Virus record (IMG/VR): IMGVR_UViG_3300021962_007571
Location: 1 to 64,000 of that record
DNA: 64,000 nt
Reading direction: 5' to 3' (one strand)
Origin: a virus
Shown here: positions 33,276-41,996 of the stretch, one piece after another
Numbering within the stretch: position 1 is the first letter of the stretch
Layout of the letters: every line of letters starts with the position of its first letter
Notes under the pieces: model-generated
What the model saw: only the letters and a program-made list of their open reading frames with translations
Database searches by the model: none
Told to the model about the DNA's origin: nothing
Made by a program: the position numbers and the translations under genes

Positions 33276-35327
33276 TTAGTCCCACCATATGTAATCGTTT
33301 ATCATATCCCAACTGGTATATTCATTGTCTATTGTAATTTGTTTTACTTCATCATTAGAAATCATAGTTAATAGATATTGACCATCAATATTATTTTTTA
33401 CAACATATCTATCTTTAACTGCGTAAACATCGTTCCAATAATCATCTTCAATAAGAGTACTATTTAATAGTGCCCCGTTAAAATTGTATAGATTAACTCT
33501 TAAATTATCGGAGTTAGTAAGGTAAACATATAAGAAGTTATCTTTACCAATTCTTAAATCTCTTTCACCAAAATCTTCAGGTAAAGTAAATTGATTACTT
33601 ATTGAATCTTTAGTTAAAACTCTAGCGGTTGAATTTTGAGAATTATATAAAAGAATATTTGAATTTGTAGAATAGTATTCTTGAGTGTAATAATTAGTTG
33701 ATGTATTAATATCATTATACACTTCTGTTTGTGTATACCCTGTTACTTGGTTATTAACATAGTAACCATCCTCGTAATTAGTCATATAAAAAGTTCCATA
33801 ACTTGTTGAAATATTATACCAACTAGGTATTGGAAATCCTAATGAATCGACTAATTCACCGTTTAAGAATAATCTATGGTTAGCGTATGAGTCACCATCG
33901 GTAGTGTAACTATAATTAAAATAATCACCAAACCAATTAGTATTCCATCCGTTTATATCATTATAACTTACATTTGTTGATGTGATATTAACACCATTTT
34001 CAGTTATTGAGAAAACCGATGAATTAGTGTCACCTGTCGAACATATTGTATAAAAAGTCTTATTTCCCCAAGAATAAGGATAAAAAGTTTTATCATTTGA
34101 ACCGCTATTTTGGAAAGTATAGGTTGTAAGTTCGGTTTGATTTTCTAATCTATAAATAATATCTAAATAACTAACTTCATATCCACCACCTGTGTAATAA
34201 TTCCCCGTACCGTTATATAAGATAATAAAAATACCTCCAGAAGGAACATCGTCAGGATAAAATTTTGTTTCGTACTGAGTTGTTATATTAGTATAATTAT
34301 TACCTCTTACGTGGGTTGTTGATGAAACGTAATCAGTAACACCGTTATAATTATTAATTAAATAATCAATATTATCATCATCACTATTCCACATAGTAAT
34401 GTTAAATGATTTATCACCATACCATTGAAAATACCACTGATTGTATGTGTTTGGTATTATTAATAAATCAGACTTTACTGTAAGTGACGTGTCGTAAATT
34501 TTTAGAGAACTAAGTGTATTATTACTTATCAAATAAGATAATTCGTAAAAATAATTTGACGAATAATACGTACCATAATATCTTTGTTCAATAGTATAGT
34601 CCCAACTATTAATTAATTCGGTAGAACCATTATTATTGACTTTATATGAATATGCCGTGTTATTGTCATTATTATAAATTACGAAAAAGAATGAACCGTC
34701 TTGACAAGTTCCGTCCCAATCCCATTGAATATCTAAACTTTCATAATTTGAGTCAAATGTATATTGATAAACTGATTTACCGTTAAACCAATAAAATAAC
34801 CCTCCATCAGGGTCTTGGAAATAAACAATTCTACCATCTATTATACCAGAATTAGAGTCAAAGGTAGTTGCACTGAATTGTTCAACAACATTCCCATTAA
34901 CATCAATAAACAATGATAAACGTTCAGTATAACCATCATTACGAAAATCTAATAAACAACCACTTTCAGATAATGGATACCAGTTGTTGATATTCCAATA
35001 TGTCGTATCAACACCTAAATCTATAATTTCAGCGGTAAAGTCGTTAAAGTTTAAGAACCCTAAACTAAAAGTTGTTTGACCTGAAACATTACCTAATTGC
35101 ATATAATTTTGGTTTTGTCCGTAAGGCTCTGAAACTGTTAATGTATAAACATAATCGTATGTTGTTGATGAAATAGTATACTCACCATAAGGTAATTCAC
35201 TATAATAATTGAAAGGTATTGTCTTAATACCTAAGTCAATTGGTGTTCCACCTGTCATTGGTTGGAACGTAACATTTGCGGTCTGTCCCGATAAATTATT
35301 ACTTGTTATTCTAACTCCTATAGCCAT
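33276..35327 (-). CDS. Large beta-rich fibre protein, possibly propeller-like
   Basis: A 683-residue protein very rich in Asn, Tyr, Ser and Thr and poor in Lys. The N-terminal 90 residues form an Ig-like or carboxypeptidase-regulatory-like domain (TPIDLGIKTIPFNYYSELPY, then GEYTISSTTYDYVYTLTV). After that, many short strand repeats each hold an aromatic pair and a DG or NG turn (for example GGLFYWFNGKSVYQYTF and DGSFFFVIYNNDNNTAYSY), suggesting a beta-propeller of 40-60 residue blades. There are no catalytic residues. Propellers in phage fibres bind glycans. It lies between the mucin-like fibre and collagen-like fibre genes. The fold is inferred. Confidence 0.55.
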   Translation of the reverse strand: MAIGVRITSNNLSGQTANVTFQPMTGGTPIDLGIKTIPFNYYSELPYGEYTISSTTYDYVYTLTVSEPYGQNQNYMQLGNVSGQTTFSLGFLNFNDFTAEIIDLGVDTTYWNINNWYPLSESGCLLDFRNDGYTERLSLFIDVNGNVVEQFSATTFDSNSGIIDGRIVYFQDPDGGLFYWFNGKSVYQYTFDSNYESLDIQWDWDGTCQDGSFFFVIYNNDNNTAYSYKVNNNGSTELINSWDYTIEQRYYGTYYSSNYFYELSYLISNNTLSSLKIYDTSLTVKSDLLIIPNTYNQWYFQWYGDKSFNITMWNSDDDNIDYLINNYNGVTDYVSSTTHVRGNNYTNITTQYETKFYPDDVPSGGIFIILYNGTGNYYTGGGYEVSYLDIIYRLENQTELTTYTFQNSGSNDKTFYPYSWGNKTFYTICSTGDTNSSVFSITENGVNITSTNVSYNDINGWNTNWFGDYFNYSYTTDGDSYANHRLFLNGELVDSLGFPIPSWYNISTSYGTFYMTNYEDGYYVNNQVTGYTQTEVYNDINTSTNYYTQEYYSTNSNILLYNSQNSTARVLTKDSISNQFTLPEDFGERDLRIGKDNFLYVYLTNSDNLRVNLYNFNGALLNSTLIEDDYWNDVYAVKDRYVVKNNIDGQYLLTMISNDEVKQITIDNEYTSWDMINDYIWWD

Positions 35328-35341
35328 TTTATTTTTTTATT

Positions 35342-35350
35342 TATAAATAT
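35342..35350 (-). promoter_or_regulatory. TATTTAT motif upstream of the propeller-like fibre gene
   Basis: ATATTTATA on the minus strand, 14 bases before the ATG at 35327. A TATAAATA overlaps it, so this copy is partly palindromic. Candidate late promoter element. Confidence 0.4.
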
Positions 35351-35368
35351 CAATTGATATTATTTAGT

Positions 35369-38300
35369 TTATTGTATTAACCATTTATTTTTAAGATATA
35401 ACGTTAACGTTGATAATTCTGTTGGTGATAACGCCCTACTATAAGCTAAAACGTCAAATAAAAATCCGTTTAAATAGAACTGAGCAACTCCCGCGGGAGC
35501 CCCTGTGTAGGAAACACCTAAGAACATATATGTAATTAATGATGAAGTTAATGTCCCTACATTTGAAGAAAAAGTTAATGATTGTTGAACCCCATTAATA
35601 TAGAATTTAAGTCTATCAATATTTGTTAATCCTCCACCATCAAACACTAATGTTAATATACGAGCATCATTATTTACAATCCCACCGCTAGCAAAACCAT
35701 TAGCAATGGCCACATTATATGTACCTCCACTTTGTCTAATGTAAGACGCGTTTAATCCTGTATTACCATCTTCACCTCCTTGGATATATTGTTGTGTGGT
35801 GCCAGTATTTAATGTTTTAGCAACTAATACTAAAGTCTGACCTGATTTGGATGATAAATCAGTTAATGGGTTAACACTTAAACCGTCCGAGGTACCATTA
35901 AAGTAAACCCCACCTAAACCATTTTGTATATTACTCCACCATTCAGGTGCAGGTACAGGTCCTCCGCCAATAGGGTTTGCGTTATGTGCGGAAGACGATG
36001 AGTCAGTCCATTGAGTAAATGTACTTCCACTTGTTGGTACTGGATTAAAATATGATGATAAATCACCTTGATAATATATTTCTAGTGTAGGGTCAGATGG
36101 AGGTGGTGGAGGTACTGGAGTCGGAGTAGGGGTTGGAGTCGGAGTAGGGGTTGGAGTTGATGTAGGTGTTGGTGTTGGAGGTATTGGGGTAGGTGTTGGT
36201 ATTGGCGTTTCAGTAGATGTAGGTATTGGCGTTTCAGTAGATGTTGGTGTAGGTATTGGCGTTTCAGTAGATGTTGGTGTAGGTATTGGCGTTTCAGTAG
36301 ATGTAGGTATTGGCGTTTCAGTAGATGTAGGTATTGGCGTTTCAGTAGATGTTGGTGTAGGTATTGGCGTTTCAGTAGATGTAGGTATTGGCGTTTCAGT
36401 AGATGTTGGTGTAGGTGTTGGCCCTACTAATAACTCATACCAAATACAAACAGGTTCTCCCTCAATAAAATCAACAGGTGAAGGTTGGATTAATACTAAT
36501 GGGGACGTTCCAGGATTAATACCTCCGTTTATTAAACCACCGAATTCATTTGAGAATGAAAATGGGTTACCTTGATAAATTGCGGTATTTTCATTTTGAC
36601 TAAAATAGATTAAATAATTGTTTGTTAATAATTGTATATAATAATCATATAAATTATTCCCCTCATTATCTATAAAATTAAAATCAACTCCGTTTATATC
36701 AAAAGTATTTGGATTTAATATTCCTTGACCAGTCCCAAGATTTGAAAATTCAGGAAATATTATATTACCCTCTGTTGGGTAAAAATAAGGTAATGTTATT
36801 AAATTAAAACATCCGCCAGTTACTACTAAAAATTCAGGTATAAAATCATTGTTAGGTATTATTTCAGAACCTAATCCATCGTTTGGTATGTGATTGTCGT
36901 AGAAATCATTAAATGGAATATAACCTCCATTTAAATCATTATTAGGAATATACCCACCATTTAAATCGTTATTAGGAATATACCCACCATTTAAATCGTT
37001 ATTAGGAATATATTCTACATTTAAATCATTATCTAATATATTGTCACTATCAATATCATTATTTGGTATGATTAAATAATTGATATCGTTTGGAGGTGTA
37101 GAGTTACATTGTATGATTAGCTTATCACCATTTTCTTGTAAAACATAAAAACCATTTTCTTGTAATAAAAAACAATTTTCAATAGGAGTTGGTGTTGCAG
37201 TAGGTGTCGGAGTTGGTGTCGGAGTTGGTGTTATCGTAGGTGTAGGTGTCGGAGTTGGTGTTGGAGTTGGTATTATCGTAGTAGTAGTTGTAGTAAATGG
37301 ATTGGTAGTAGTAGTTGTAGTAAATGGATTGGTAGTAGTAGTTGTAGTAAATGGATTGGTAGTCGTAGTTGTGGTAAATGGATTGGTAGTCGTAGTTGTA
37401 GTAAATGGATTAGTGGTTGTAGTTGTGGTAAATGGATTAGTGGTTGTGGTCGTAATGATAACATCACAATCAGGACAATCAGGATTAAATAAATCAAAAG
37501 TATCTTTTAATAATAAGAAATTGTGTTTAACCTCATCGGCAGATAAAGGTTCAGTATACATTCTAAATTGCGTTATACCACCATCAAAAGAACCTGCAAA
37601 ATTTTGTTCAATTAATATGTGTGTTGTTAGCGCAGATAATGATGTACCACTTAATATATTATTAGGAAAACACTCAGGGTCTTGTTGATATGTTAGTCCT
37701 GTTAATGTTTCAGGACAACCTGTGAATGTTAAGTTATTATGTAATCCTTGTGTACCACCACCCCAAGATATATTGTAAGGAACACCAACCTGTCTTTCTT
37801 TTTCCGTATCAAGACCTCTTGGAATAATTTCTTCAATATTTTCAAAAATGTAAAATACTCGTCCATTAACATAAACTTTTATTCTACCTTGTCTATATTC
37901 TTTTTCAATTAACCATCTTTCATTAAGTTTAACCACCTCTATTTTTTCAGGAGGGGTAGAACCACTACTAGTTACTGGCGGCTCAATTAACTTAACTGAT
38001 TCATTAAGTAATGAAAACAAATAAGGGTTAGTTGATATTAAACCTAGACCCCCTTTATACCAAAGGTCACAAGTGTCTAACCAAGTATACCTTTCCCATA
38101 CCAAATCTAACTGTACCCAATGTTCTTGACTTAAAAACGCAGGATTTATTTGTGCACAAAAATCGTAAATTCCTTTAGGTGTACATAAATTCTCGACAGT
38201 ATATCCTGTTTGATAAGTTATTCCTGTCGTTGAACAAGTTCCTGTTGTAACACAATCACCAGTAAAACGTAAAATTCTAACACCTATTTGAGGGTTATGT

Positions 38301-39346
38301 GGGTCACCACAAAGTTTAAACGCCAAGGCATTTGACATTGAATCAAATAAAGGGTCTTTATCAGGTTCAATTTTTGTATCAATAGTTGCGGCACACCCAC
38401 AATTACAATTTAGACCGTGAGAAACTATTTCATTTGTTGGTTGGTATACTTCAATACAAGACGAATTAGTAACTCCTGTATCAGAACAAGCACAAGTTTT
38501 TAAACACGTTAAAGTTTCAGTAACTCTAGTGTAACCTGTATCAGATACAGGACTTCCACTTGCGTGGTGATAAAATTTATTTTCAGCTCTTGTACCTAAA
38601 TAAAAGAAAATATCTTTGTTATTGGGATAAAAGTTATTTAGTGTCGTTTGACCTATTGGTGGATTATATTCATCAACAAATCTTGGTTTTAATAACAACT
38701 CAACGGTCCAACCTTTATTAACCCTTTCAGGATATAAAGTGTAGTCATACCCAAATAACTTATAAAATCCTTGGTAAAACCCTCCGTATAACTCGTGATA
38801 AACTCCGACCTTAGGGTCTTGTTTTGAAACTATATTATATGATATGTCTAAAGGTAATCCTGAAAATCTAATATTTGGAGATTGGGTATATCCTGTAACT
38901 TGGTGTAATTTTAATCTTCTGTCAAAATATAATCGTTCAAACTTTAAAAAGTCTGAGAACAATCCCTCAGTTACCGTAATTGTTTGTCCTGTCATTTCAG
39001 ACACCAAACCATTATCAATACCCGTCAAACCAATATCACATATAGTTTTTGCGGTATAACAATTTAAATCAATATTATTAGGGTTATAATAATTTGATGA
39101 AACTAAGTTGTTATACTGATTATATTGGTTAAATGTCAAAACAAATAACTCACTATTATCAGGATTATTTAAATCAAAACTAAATGGTAACCTATTTCCG
39201 TCATTTTCGGCAATTAGGTTTGGGGAAAAGATTACCTCCTCCTTATAGTCCCTCTCATCGGATGCCAAAGAAAAATCTTGTATTTCCGACTTATTTAGGA
39301 GATACCACTTATTAAAATTATATTGGTTTATATTTTGATATGCCAT
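35369..39346 (-). CDS. Giant tail fibre protein with Thr/Pro mucin-like linkers and lectin-like ends
   Basis: A 1325-residue protein. Residues 1-620 are a beta-rich, Cys-containing region with LamG/concanavalin-like features (GWTVELLLKPRFVDEYNPP, later VYVNGRVFYIFENI and SFDGGITQFRMYTEPLSADE). Residues about 630-690 are six TTTTTTNPF units followed by PT repeats. Residues about 770-815 hold YIPNNDLNGG repeats. Residues about 975-1080 hold eight STETPIPT units and more PT repeats. Residues about 1090-1325 are a second LamG-like jelly roll (GGVYFNGTSDGLSVNP, then LKFYINGVQQSLTF and LNGFLFDVLAYSRALS). The layout is globular domain, mucin-like stalk, lectin-like tip. It opens the fibre operon, which leads toward the glycosyltransferase operon. 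Confidence 0.75.
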   Translation of the reverse strand: MAYQNINQYNFNKWYLLNKSEIQDFSLASDERDYKEEVIFSPNLIAENDGNRLPFSFDLNNPDNSELFVLTFNQYNQYNNLVSSNYYNPNNIDLNCYTAKTICDIGLTGIDNGLVSEMTGQTITVTEGLFSDFLKFERLYFDRRLKLHQVTGYTQSPNIRFSGLPLDISYNIVSKQDPKVGVYHELYGGFYQGFYKLFGYDYTLYPERVNKGWTVELLLKPRFVDEYNPPIGQTTLNNFYPNNKDIFFYLGTRAENKFYHHASGSPVSDTGYTRVTETLTCLKTCACSDTGVTNSSCIEVYQPTNEIVSHGLNCNCGCAATIDTKIEPDKDPLFDSMSNALAFKLCGDPHNPQIGVRILRFTGDCVTTGTCSTTGITYQTGYTVENLCTPKGIYDFCAQINPAFLSQEHWVQLDLVWERYTWLDTCDLWYKGGLGLISTNPYLFSLLNESVKLIEPPVTSSGSTPPEKIEVVKLNERWLIEKEYRQGRIKVYVNGRVFYIFENIEEIIPRGLDTEKERQVGVPYNISWGGGTQGLHNNLTFTGCPETLTGLTYQQDPECFPNNILSGTSLSALTTHILIEQNFAGSFDGGITQFRMYTEPLSADEVKHNFLLLKDTFDLFNPDCPDCDVIITTTTTNPFTTTTTTNPFTTTTTTNPFTTTTTTNPFTTTTTTNPFTTTTTTNPFTTTTTTIIPTPTPTPTPTPTITPTPTPTPTPTATPTPIENCFLLQENGFYVLQENGDKLIIQCNSTPPNDINYLIIPNNDIDSDNILDNDLNVEYIPNNDLNGGYIPNNDLNGGYIPNNDLNGGYIPFNDFYDNHIPNDGLGSEIIPNNDFIPEFLVVTGGCFNLITLPYFYPTEGNIIFPEFSNLGTGQGILNPNTFDINGVDFNFIDNEGNNLYDYYIQLLTNNYLIYFSQNENTAIYQGNPFSFSNEFGGLINGGINPGTSPLVLIQPSPVDFIEGEPVCIWYELLVGPTPTPTSTETPIPTSTETPIPTPTSTETPIPTSTETPIPTSTETPIPTPTSTETPIPTPTSTETPIPTSTETPIPTPTPIPPTPTPTSTPTPTPTPTPTPTPVPPPPPSDPTLEIYYQGDLSSYFNPVPTSGSTFTQWTDSSSSAHNANPIGGGPVPAPEWWSNIQNGLGGVYFNGTSDGLSVNPLTDLSSKSGQTLVLVAKTLNTGTTQQYIQGGEDGNTGLNASYIRQSGGTYNVAIANGFASGGIVNNDARILTLVFDGGGLTNIDRLKFYINGVQQSLTFSSNVGTLTSSLITYMFLGVSYTGAPAGVAQFYLNGFLFDVLAYSRALSPTELSTLTLYLKNKWLIQ
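36198..36420 (-). repeat. Tandem 24/30-base repeats encoding STETPIPT
   Basis: Eight copies of a unit with core GGCGTTTCAG (plus strand) alternate between 24- and 30-base spacing. All are multiples of three and encode STETPIPT with an optional extra PT. They are nearly identical, so length change by slippage is likely. Confidence 0.85.
36901..37040 (-). repeat. Tandem 30-base repeats encoding YIPNNDLNGG
   Basis: About four consecutive 30-base units; the inner copies are near identical and the outer copies degenerate. They encode a 10-residue Asn/Asp/Gly-rich repeat, IPNNDLNGGY, likely a beta-solenoid or flexible spacer. Confidence 0.8.
37277..37452 (-). repeat. Tandem 27-base repeats encoding TTTTTTNPF
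   Basis: Six copies of a 27-base unit (core AAATGGATT on the plus strand, at 37295, 37323, 37349, 37376, 37402 and 37430) encode six Thr, Asn, Pro, Phe. The copies differ only at wobble positions of Thr codons. Confidence 0.85.
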
Positions 39347-39354
39347 AATACATT

Positions 39355-39363
39355 GATAAATAC
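39355..39363 (-). promoter_or_regulatory. TATTTAT motif (minus) in divergent control region
   Basis: GTATTTATC on the minus strand, 8 bases before the giant fibre ATG at 39346. The 49-base region also has a plus-strand copy, each pointing at its own gene. Confidence 0.45.
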
Positions 39364-39373
39364 TTTGTTCGCA

Positions 39374-39382
39374 GTATTTATA
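39374..39382 (+). promoter_or_regulatory. TATTTAT motif (plus) in divergent control region
   Basis: GTATTTATA on the plus strand, 13 bases before the ATG at 39396. With the copy at 39355 it shows that motif orientation follows gene orientation. Confidence 0.45.
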
Positions 39383-39395
39383 TATAAAAACTAAA

Positions 39396-40253
39396 ATGGT
39401 AGAAACTAATAAAGAGTATTTTTTCAGTCCTTACTATTTTTTCATATCTGAAAAACACGATAAAATATCGTTATACTATTCTATTGCCGAAACTTTAACC
39501 GAATCAAGAAAAAATGACGATAAGTTAGATTTTGATAAAAAAGATTTGGATAAAGTAAAAAAAGGTGTGTCTAATATATTAAAAGACAAAAAAATCAAAA
39601 CTAAAAGTAACATTAAAAAATATTTTGATAAACTTAACAAGGGTAAAGAAGAAATCGAAGAATTGGTTGATTCTGACGGAACTCTTGTAAGTTCAAGAAT
39701 ACCCCCTCTTAATATGGGATTGGCACCTAAGAAGACTACCGACCAAACAGTAGTTATGGGTAGAATGACAAATAACCCCGTAACTAGAGGTTATAGAAAA
39801 TACTATGGTGAATCTGAAGAATCAGAAGATAATGTAGTTAATGAAGTTGATTACTCAGAAGCTTTTGGTTACGAAGAAACTAAAGATATGGATGGAGAAG
39901 AAACGTTCAAATATTTAGTTAAAAAAATGGGTATGGAACCTGATGAAGCTAAAGACAGAACTAAACAATTTGGAAAAGACCCATCAGGTAAAAGGACAAA
40001 AAACGCACCTAAACAAATTAGAAACAAAAAAGGATTTATCGATAGAATGACTTTATCTGAAATTGAAAGACAAAAGATGATGGACATTTTAGATGAAATT
40101 ATTTTGAATAAAAAAAGTGGTGATGGTGAGTTGGGAGAGAAAGACAGTAAAGTTTCCAAGATAATTAAAAAAAATATCGAGTCTTTAAAAAAGATGGCAG
40201 ATAAAGAAGGTCTTACCATAAATCAAATAATTAAAATGTTAAAAAGTGAATAA
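39396..40253 (+). CDS. Charged helical protein, unknown (possible head-associated)
   Basis: A 285-residue protein rich in Lys, Glu and Asp. The N-terminal 20 residues are aromatic (EYFFSPYYFFISEK), followed by a helix YYSIAETLTESRKNDDKL that includes an I-x-E. The middle has a low-complexity acidic part (GESEESEDNVVNEVDYSEAF). The C-terminal half is helical and ends LTINQIIKMLKSE. This composition is like scaffolding or internal head proteins rather than enzymes. It opens a plus-strand operon of five small proteins with tight or overlapping starts. No family was recognised. Confidence 0.5.
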   Translation: MVETNKEYFFSPYYFFISEKHDKISLYYSIAETLTESRKNDDKLDFDKKDLDKVKKGVSNILKDKKIKTKSNIKKYFDKLNKGKEEIEELVDSDGTLVSSRIPPLNMGLAPKKTTDQTVVMGRMTNNPVTRGYRKYYGESEESEDNVVNEVDYSEAFGYEETKDMDGEETFKYLVKKMGMEPDEAKDRTKQFGKDPSGKRTKNAPKQIRNKKGFIDRMTLSEIERQKMMDILDEIILNKKSGDGELGEKDSKVSKIIKKNIESLKKMADKEGLTINQIIKMLKSE

Positions 40254-40671
40254 TCAGTTATACGGAAAAAAATATGAAATTCCTGAAACTATTTTGAATC
40301 ACTTAAATAATCATTCAGGGGAAGAGACTATTGATAACCTTTTAAAGTCTCCTGAAAATGGTATTTCATATTCTTTACTTAAAAAAATAAAACATAGAAT
40401 GGAGAATGGTGAAAAACCTCAATTGGGTGGTGATACATTCTTAAATTGGATTAACAACACATTAACCTCAGATAGAAGCGGTGTAGAGATATCTAAACAA
40501 GCGAAGTCTGATGTATTGCCGAATTCTTATAATAAATCACCTAATGATGGAATTGATAGTTTAAAAAATATGAACCGACCATCAAAAAGTCATAGAAAAC
40601 ATATGACGGATGAACAAAGAATTACGGAAAATTTAAAAAGAATAAACGAATTAATTTCTAAAATAATATAA
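40246..40671 (+). CDS. Small helical protein, unknown
   Basis: A 141-residue protein. Translation appears to begin at the GTG at 40246, which overlaps the previous stop by 8 bases; no in-frame ATG lies nearby. It has helical segments (YEIPETILNHLNNHSGEE, SYSLLKKIKHRMENG) and a basic central part, ending in an amphipathic helix ITENLKRINELISKII. That C-terminal helix is similar in style to the short termini of other proteins in this genome. No domain was recognised; it may be a head-associated protein with its upstream neighbour. Confidence 0.5.
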   Translation: MNNQLYGKKYEIPETILNHLNNHSGEETIDNLLKSPENGISYSLLKKIKHRMENGEKPQLGGDTFLNWINNTLTSDRSGVEISKQAKSDVLPNSYNKSPNDGIDSLKNMNRPSKSHRKHMTDEQRITENLKRINELISKII

Positions 40672-40673
40672 CT

Positions 40674-40964
40674 ATGGCACAACAAGAACCAATAGATTTA
40701 GCACAAACAGAAAACAATACTCTATCTGCAGTTGCTGAACAAGAAAGAAAAAAATTATTCCCAAGAAACGACTACAACACATCGAATAAATACTCTTCAG
40801 TTAATCCTGACGCATTAGCAACAGGTGACGAATTGGGTAAAGGTACTGGTGGTGATTTAGACGTTTATAATACTATCGCAGGTAGTAGTGTGGATAATAT
40901 TGAAAGAAAAAATGAAATAAAAATCAACAAATTTAACGCAAGTAAAACATATCCTGATTTTTAA
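40674..40964 (+). CDS. Small soluble protein, unknown
   Basis: A 96-residue protein, hydrophilic and Asn/Asp-rich, with an N-terminal helix (NNTLSAVAEQERKKLFPRND) and a flexible rest. No motif was recognised. It starts two bases after the previous stop and overlaps the next start by one base (TAATG), so it belongs to the small-protein operon. Confidence 0.5.
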   Translation: MAQQEPIDLAQTENNTLSAVAEQERKKLFPRNDYNTSNKYSSVNPDALATGDELGKGTGGDLDVYNTIAGSSVDNIERKNEIKINKFNASKTYPDF

Positions 40965-41371
40965 TGAAATTAATTAACACCATAAAAACAATAATATCTG
41001 AAGCGGCTACTATCGAAGATATTACAGATTCTATCAAAAATAGAAAAATCTGTATTATATACTATGATGGTGATGAACCTGGTGGTAGAGGGTTGCGTCA
41101 GATTGAACCTGTTTGTCTTGGTGTTAGTAAAGCGGGAAATAAAGTTTTAAGAGCTTGGGATGACGAAGGTTCTTCACATACCGCGTATAAAGGAGAACAA
41201 CCATTACCTGGTTGGAGATTATTCCGACTTGATAAAATTTTATCTTTAAAACCTACAGGAGAAATTTACAATCAGCCAAGACCTGGTTATAATTTTACAG
41301 GAGATAAAACAATGGCAAGTGTTATTATCAACGCAAAATTTAATAATCCACCAGAACAAAACGTAGCATAA
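40964..41371 (+). CDS. WYL-like domain protein with capsid-targeting-like N-terminus
   Basis: A 135-residue protein. The N-terminus MKLINTIKTIISEAATIED closely resembles T4 internal-protein targeting sequences, with IISE followed by Ala as a prohead-protease-like site. Residues about 28-110 look like a WYL domain: RKICIIYYDGDE, then LRQIEPVCLGVSKAGNKVLR and WRLFRLDKILSLKPTGE, followed by PRPGYNFTGDK. WYL domains bind nucleic acids or other ligands and regulate defence and repair systems. There is no DNA-binding HTH domain here. A packaged, injected regulator is a plausible inference, but the WYL call is from pattern only. Confidence 0.5.
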   Translation: MKLINTIKTIISEAATIEDITDSIKNRKICIIYYDGDEPGGRGLRQIEPVCLGVSKAGNKVLRAWDDEGSSHTAYKGEQPLPGWRLFRLDKILSLKPTGEIYNQPRPGYNFTGDKTMASVIINAKFNNPPEQNVA

Positions 41372-41372
41372 T

Positions 41373-41945
41373 ATGAGTGATTTAATGTCTAAATTAGCAA
41401 TATCTAAAGCCATTATGGATAAACATAATGGGATTAACAGAGGAAGCGTTCCACAAGGAAACATACCGTCTATAAATCACCCCGAACTAAATGATTACTC
41501 CGCCCCTGAAGCCAAATATAACATACCTCAAGATATGTTACAGGAAACTCAACAGGTGAAACCTATGAATATGGAAATTCCATCTAAAGATAGAATTCTT
41601 AATTCTAAATTACCTGACGAGATTAAAAGATTAATGATTGAAAACCCAATCGAATCTAAAAACCCATTAATGGGTGGTGGTGGTTCAGTATTATCTGACG
41701 AGTTAGTTGAGAAAGCAACAAAACTTATGGGTAATTCAAAACCACAACAACAACCACAAAGACAATCTAAACCAATTACTGAAGACTCTAATTTAAGAAA
41801 AATGATGAAAGAAGTAGTTGAAGAGGTGTTAAAAGAAAATGGTCTAATAGTCGAATCGACTTCAAAAACCAATGATATTATGGTTATTAAAGTTGGTCAA
41901 CATTTATTTGAGGGTAAAATATCTAAGGTCAAAAAACTAAAATAA
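41373..41945 (+). CDS. Helical protein with targeting-like segment, unknown
   Basis: A 190-residue protein, largely disordered in the first 130 residues (Asn, Pro, Gln and Lys rich, with a Gly stretch GGGGSVLSDELVEKATKLM). Near residue 145 is an amphipathic helix NLRKMMKEVVEEVLKENG. A short beta-rich C-terminal part follows (NDIMVIKVGQHLFEGKISKV). The helix resembles the terminal motif shared by several proteins in this genome but is internal. Last gene of the small-protein operon, with a 51-base gap before the next glycosyltransferase gene. Confidence 0.5.
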   Translation: MSDLMSKLAISKAIMDKHNGINRGSVPQGNIPSINHPELNDYSAPEAKYNIPQDMLQETQQVKPMNMEIPSKDRILNSKLPDEIKRLMIENPIESKNPLMGGGGSVLSDELVEKATKLMGNSKPQQQPQRQSKPITEDSNLRKMMKEVVEEVLKENGLIVESTSKTNDIMVIKVGQHLFEGKISKVKKLK

Positions 41946-41996
41946 AACTTTCTTTCTTCGTATTTTTTTGTTATTCTTATATCAAACAATATTAGA

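Noticed and set aside
37302-37688. A 128-codon plus-strand frame rich in Val and Gly
   Set aside because: It is the mirror of the Thr-rich repeats of the minus-strand fibre gene; low complexity and no start signal.
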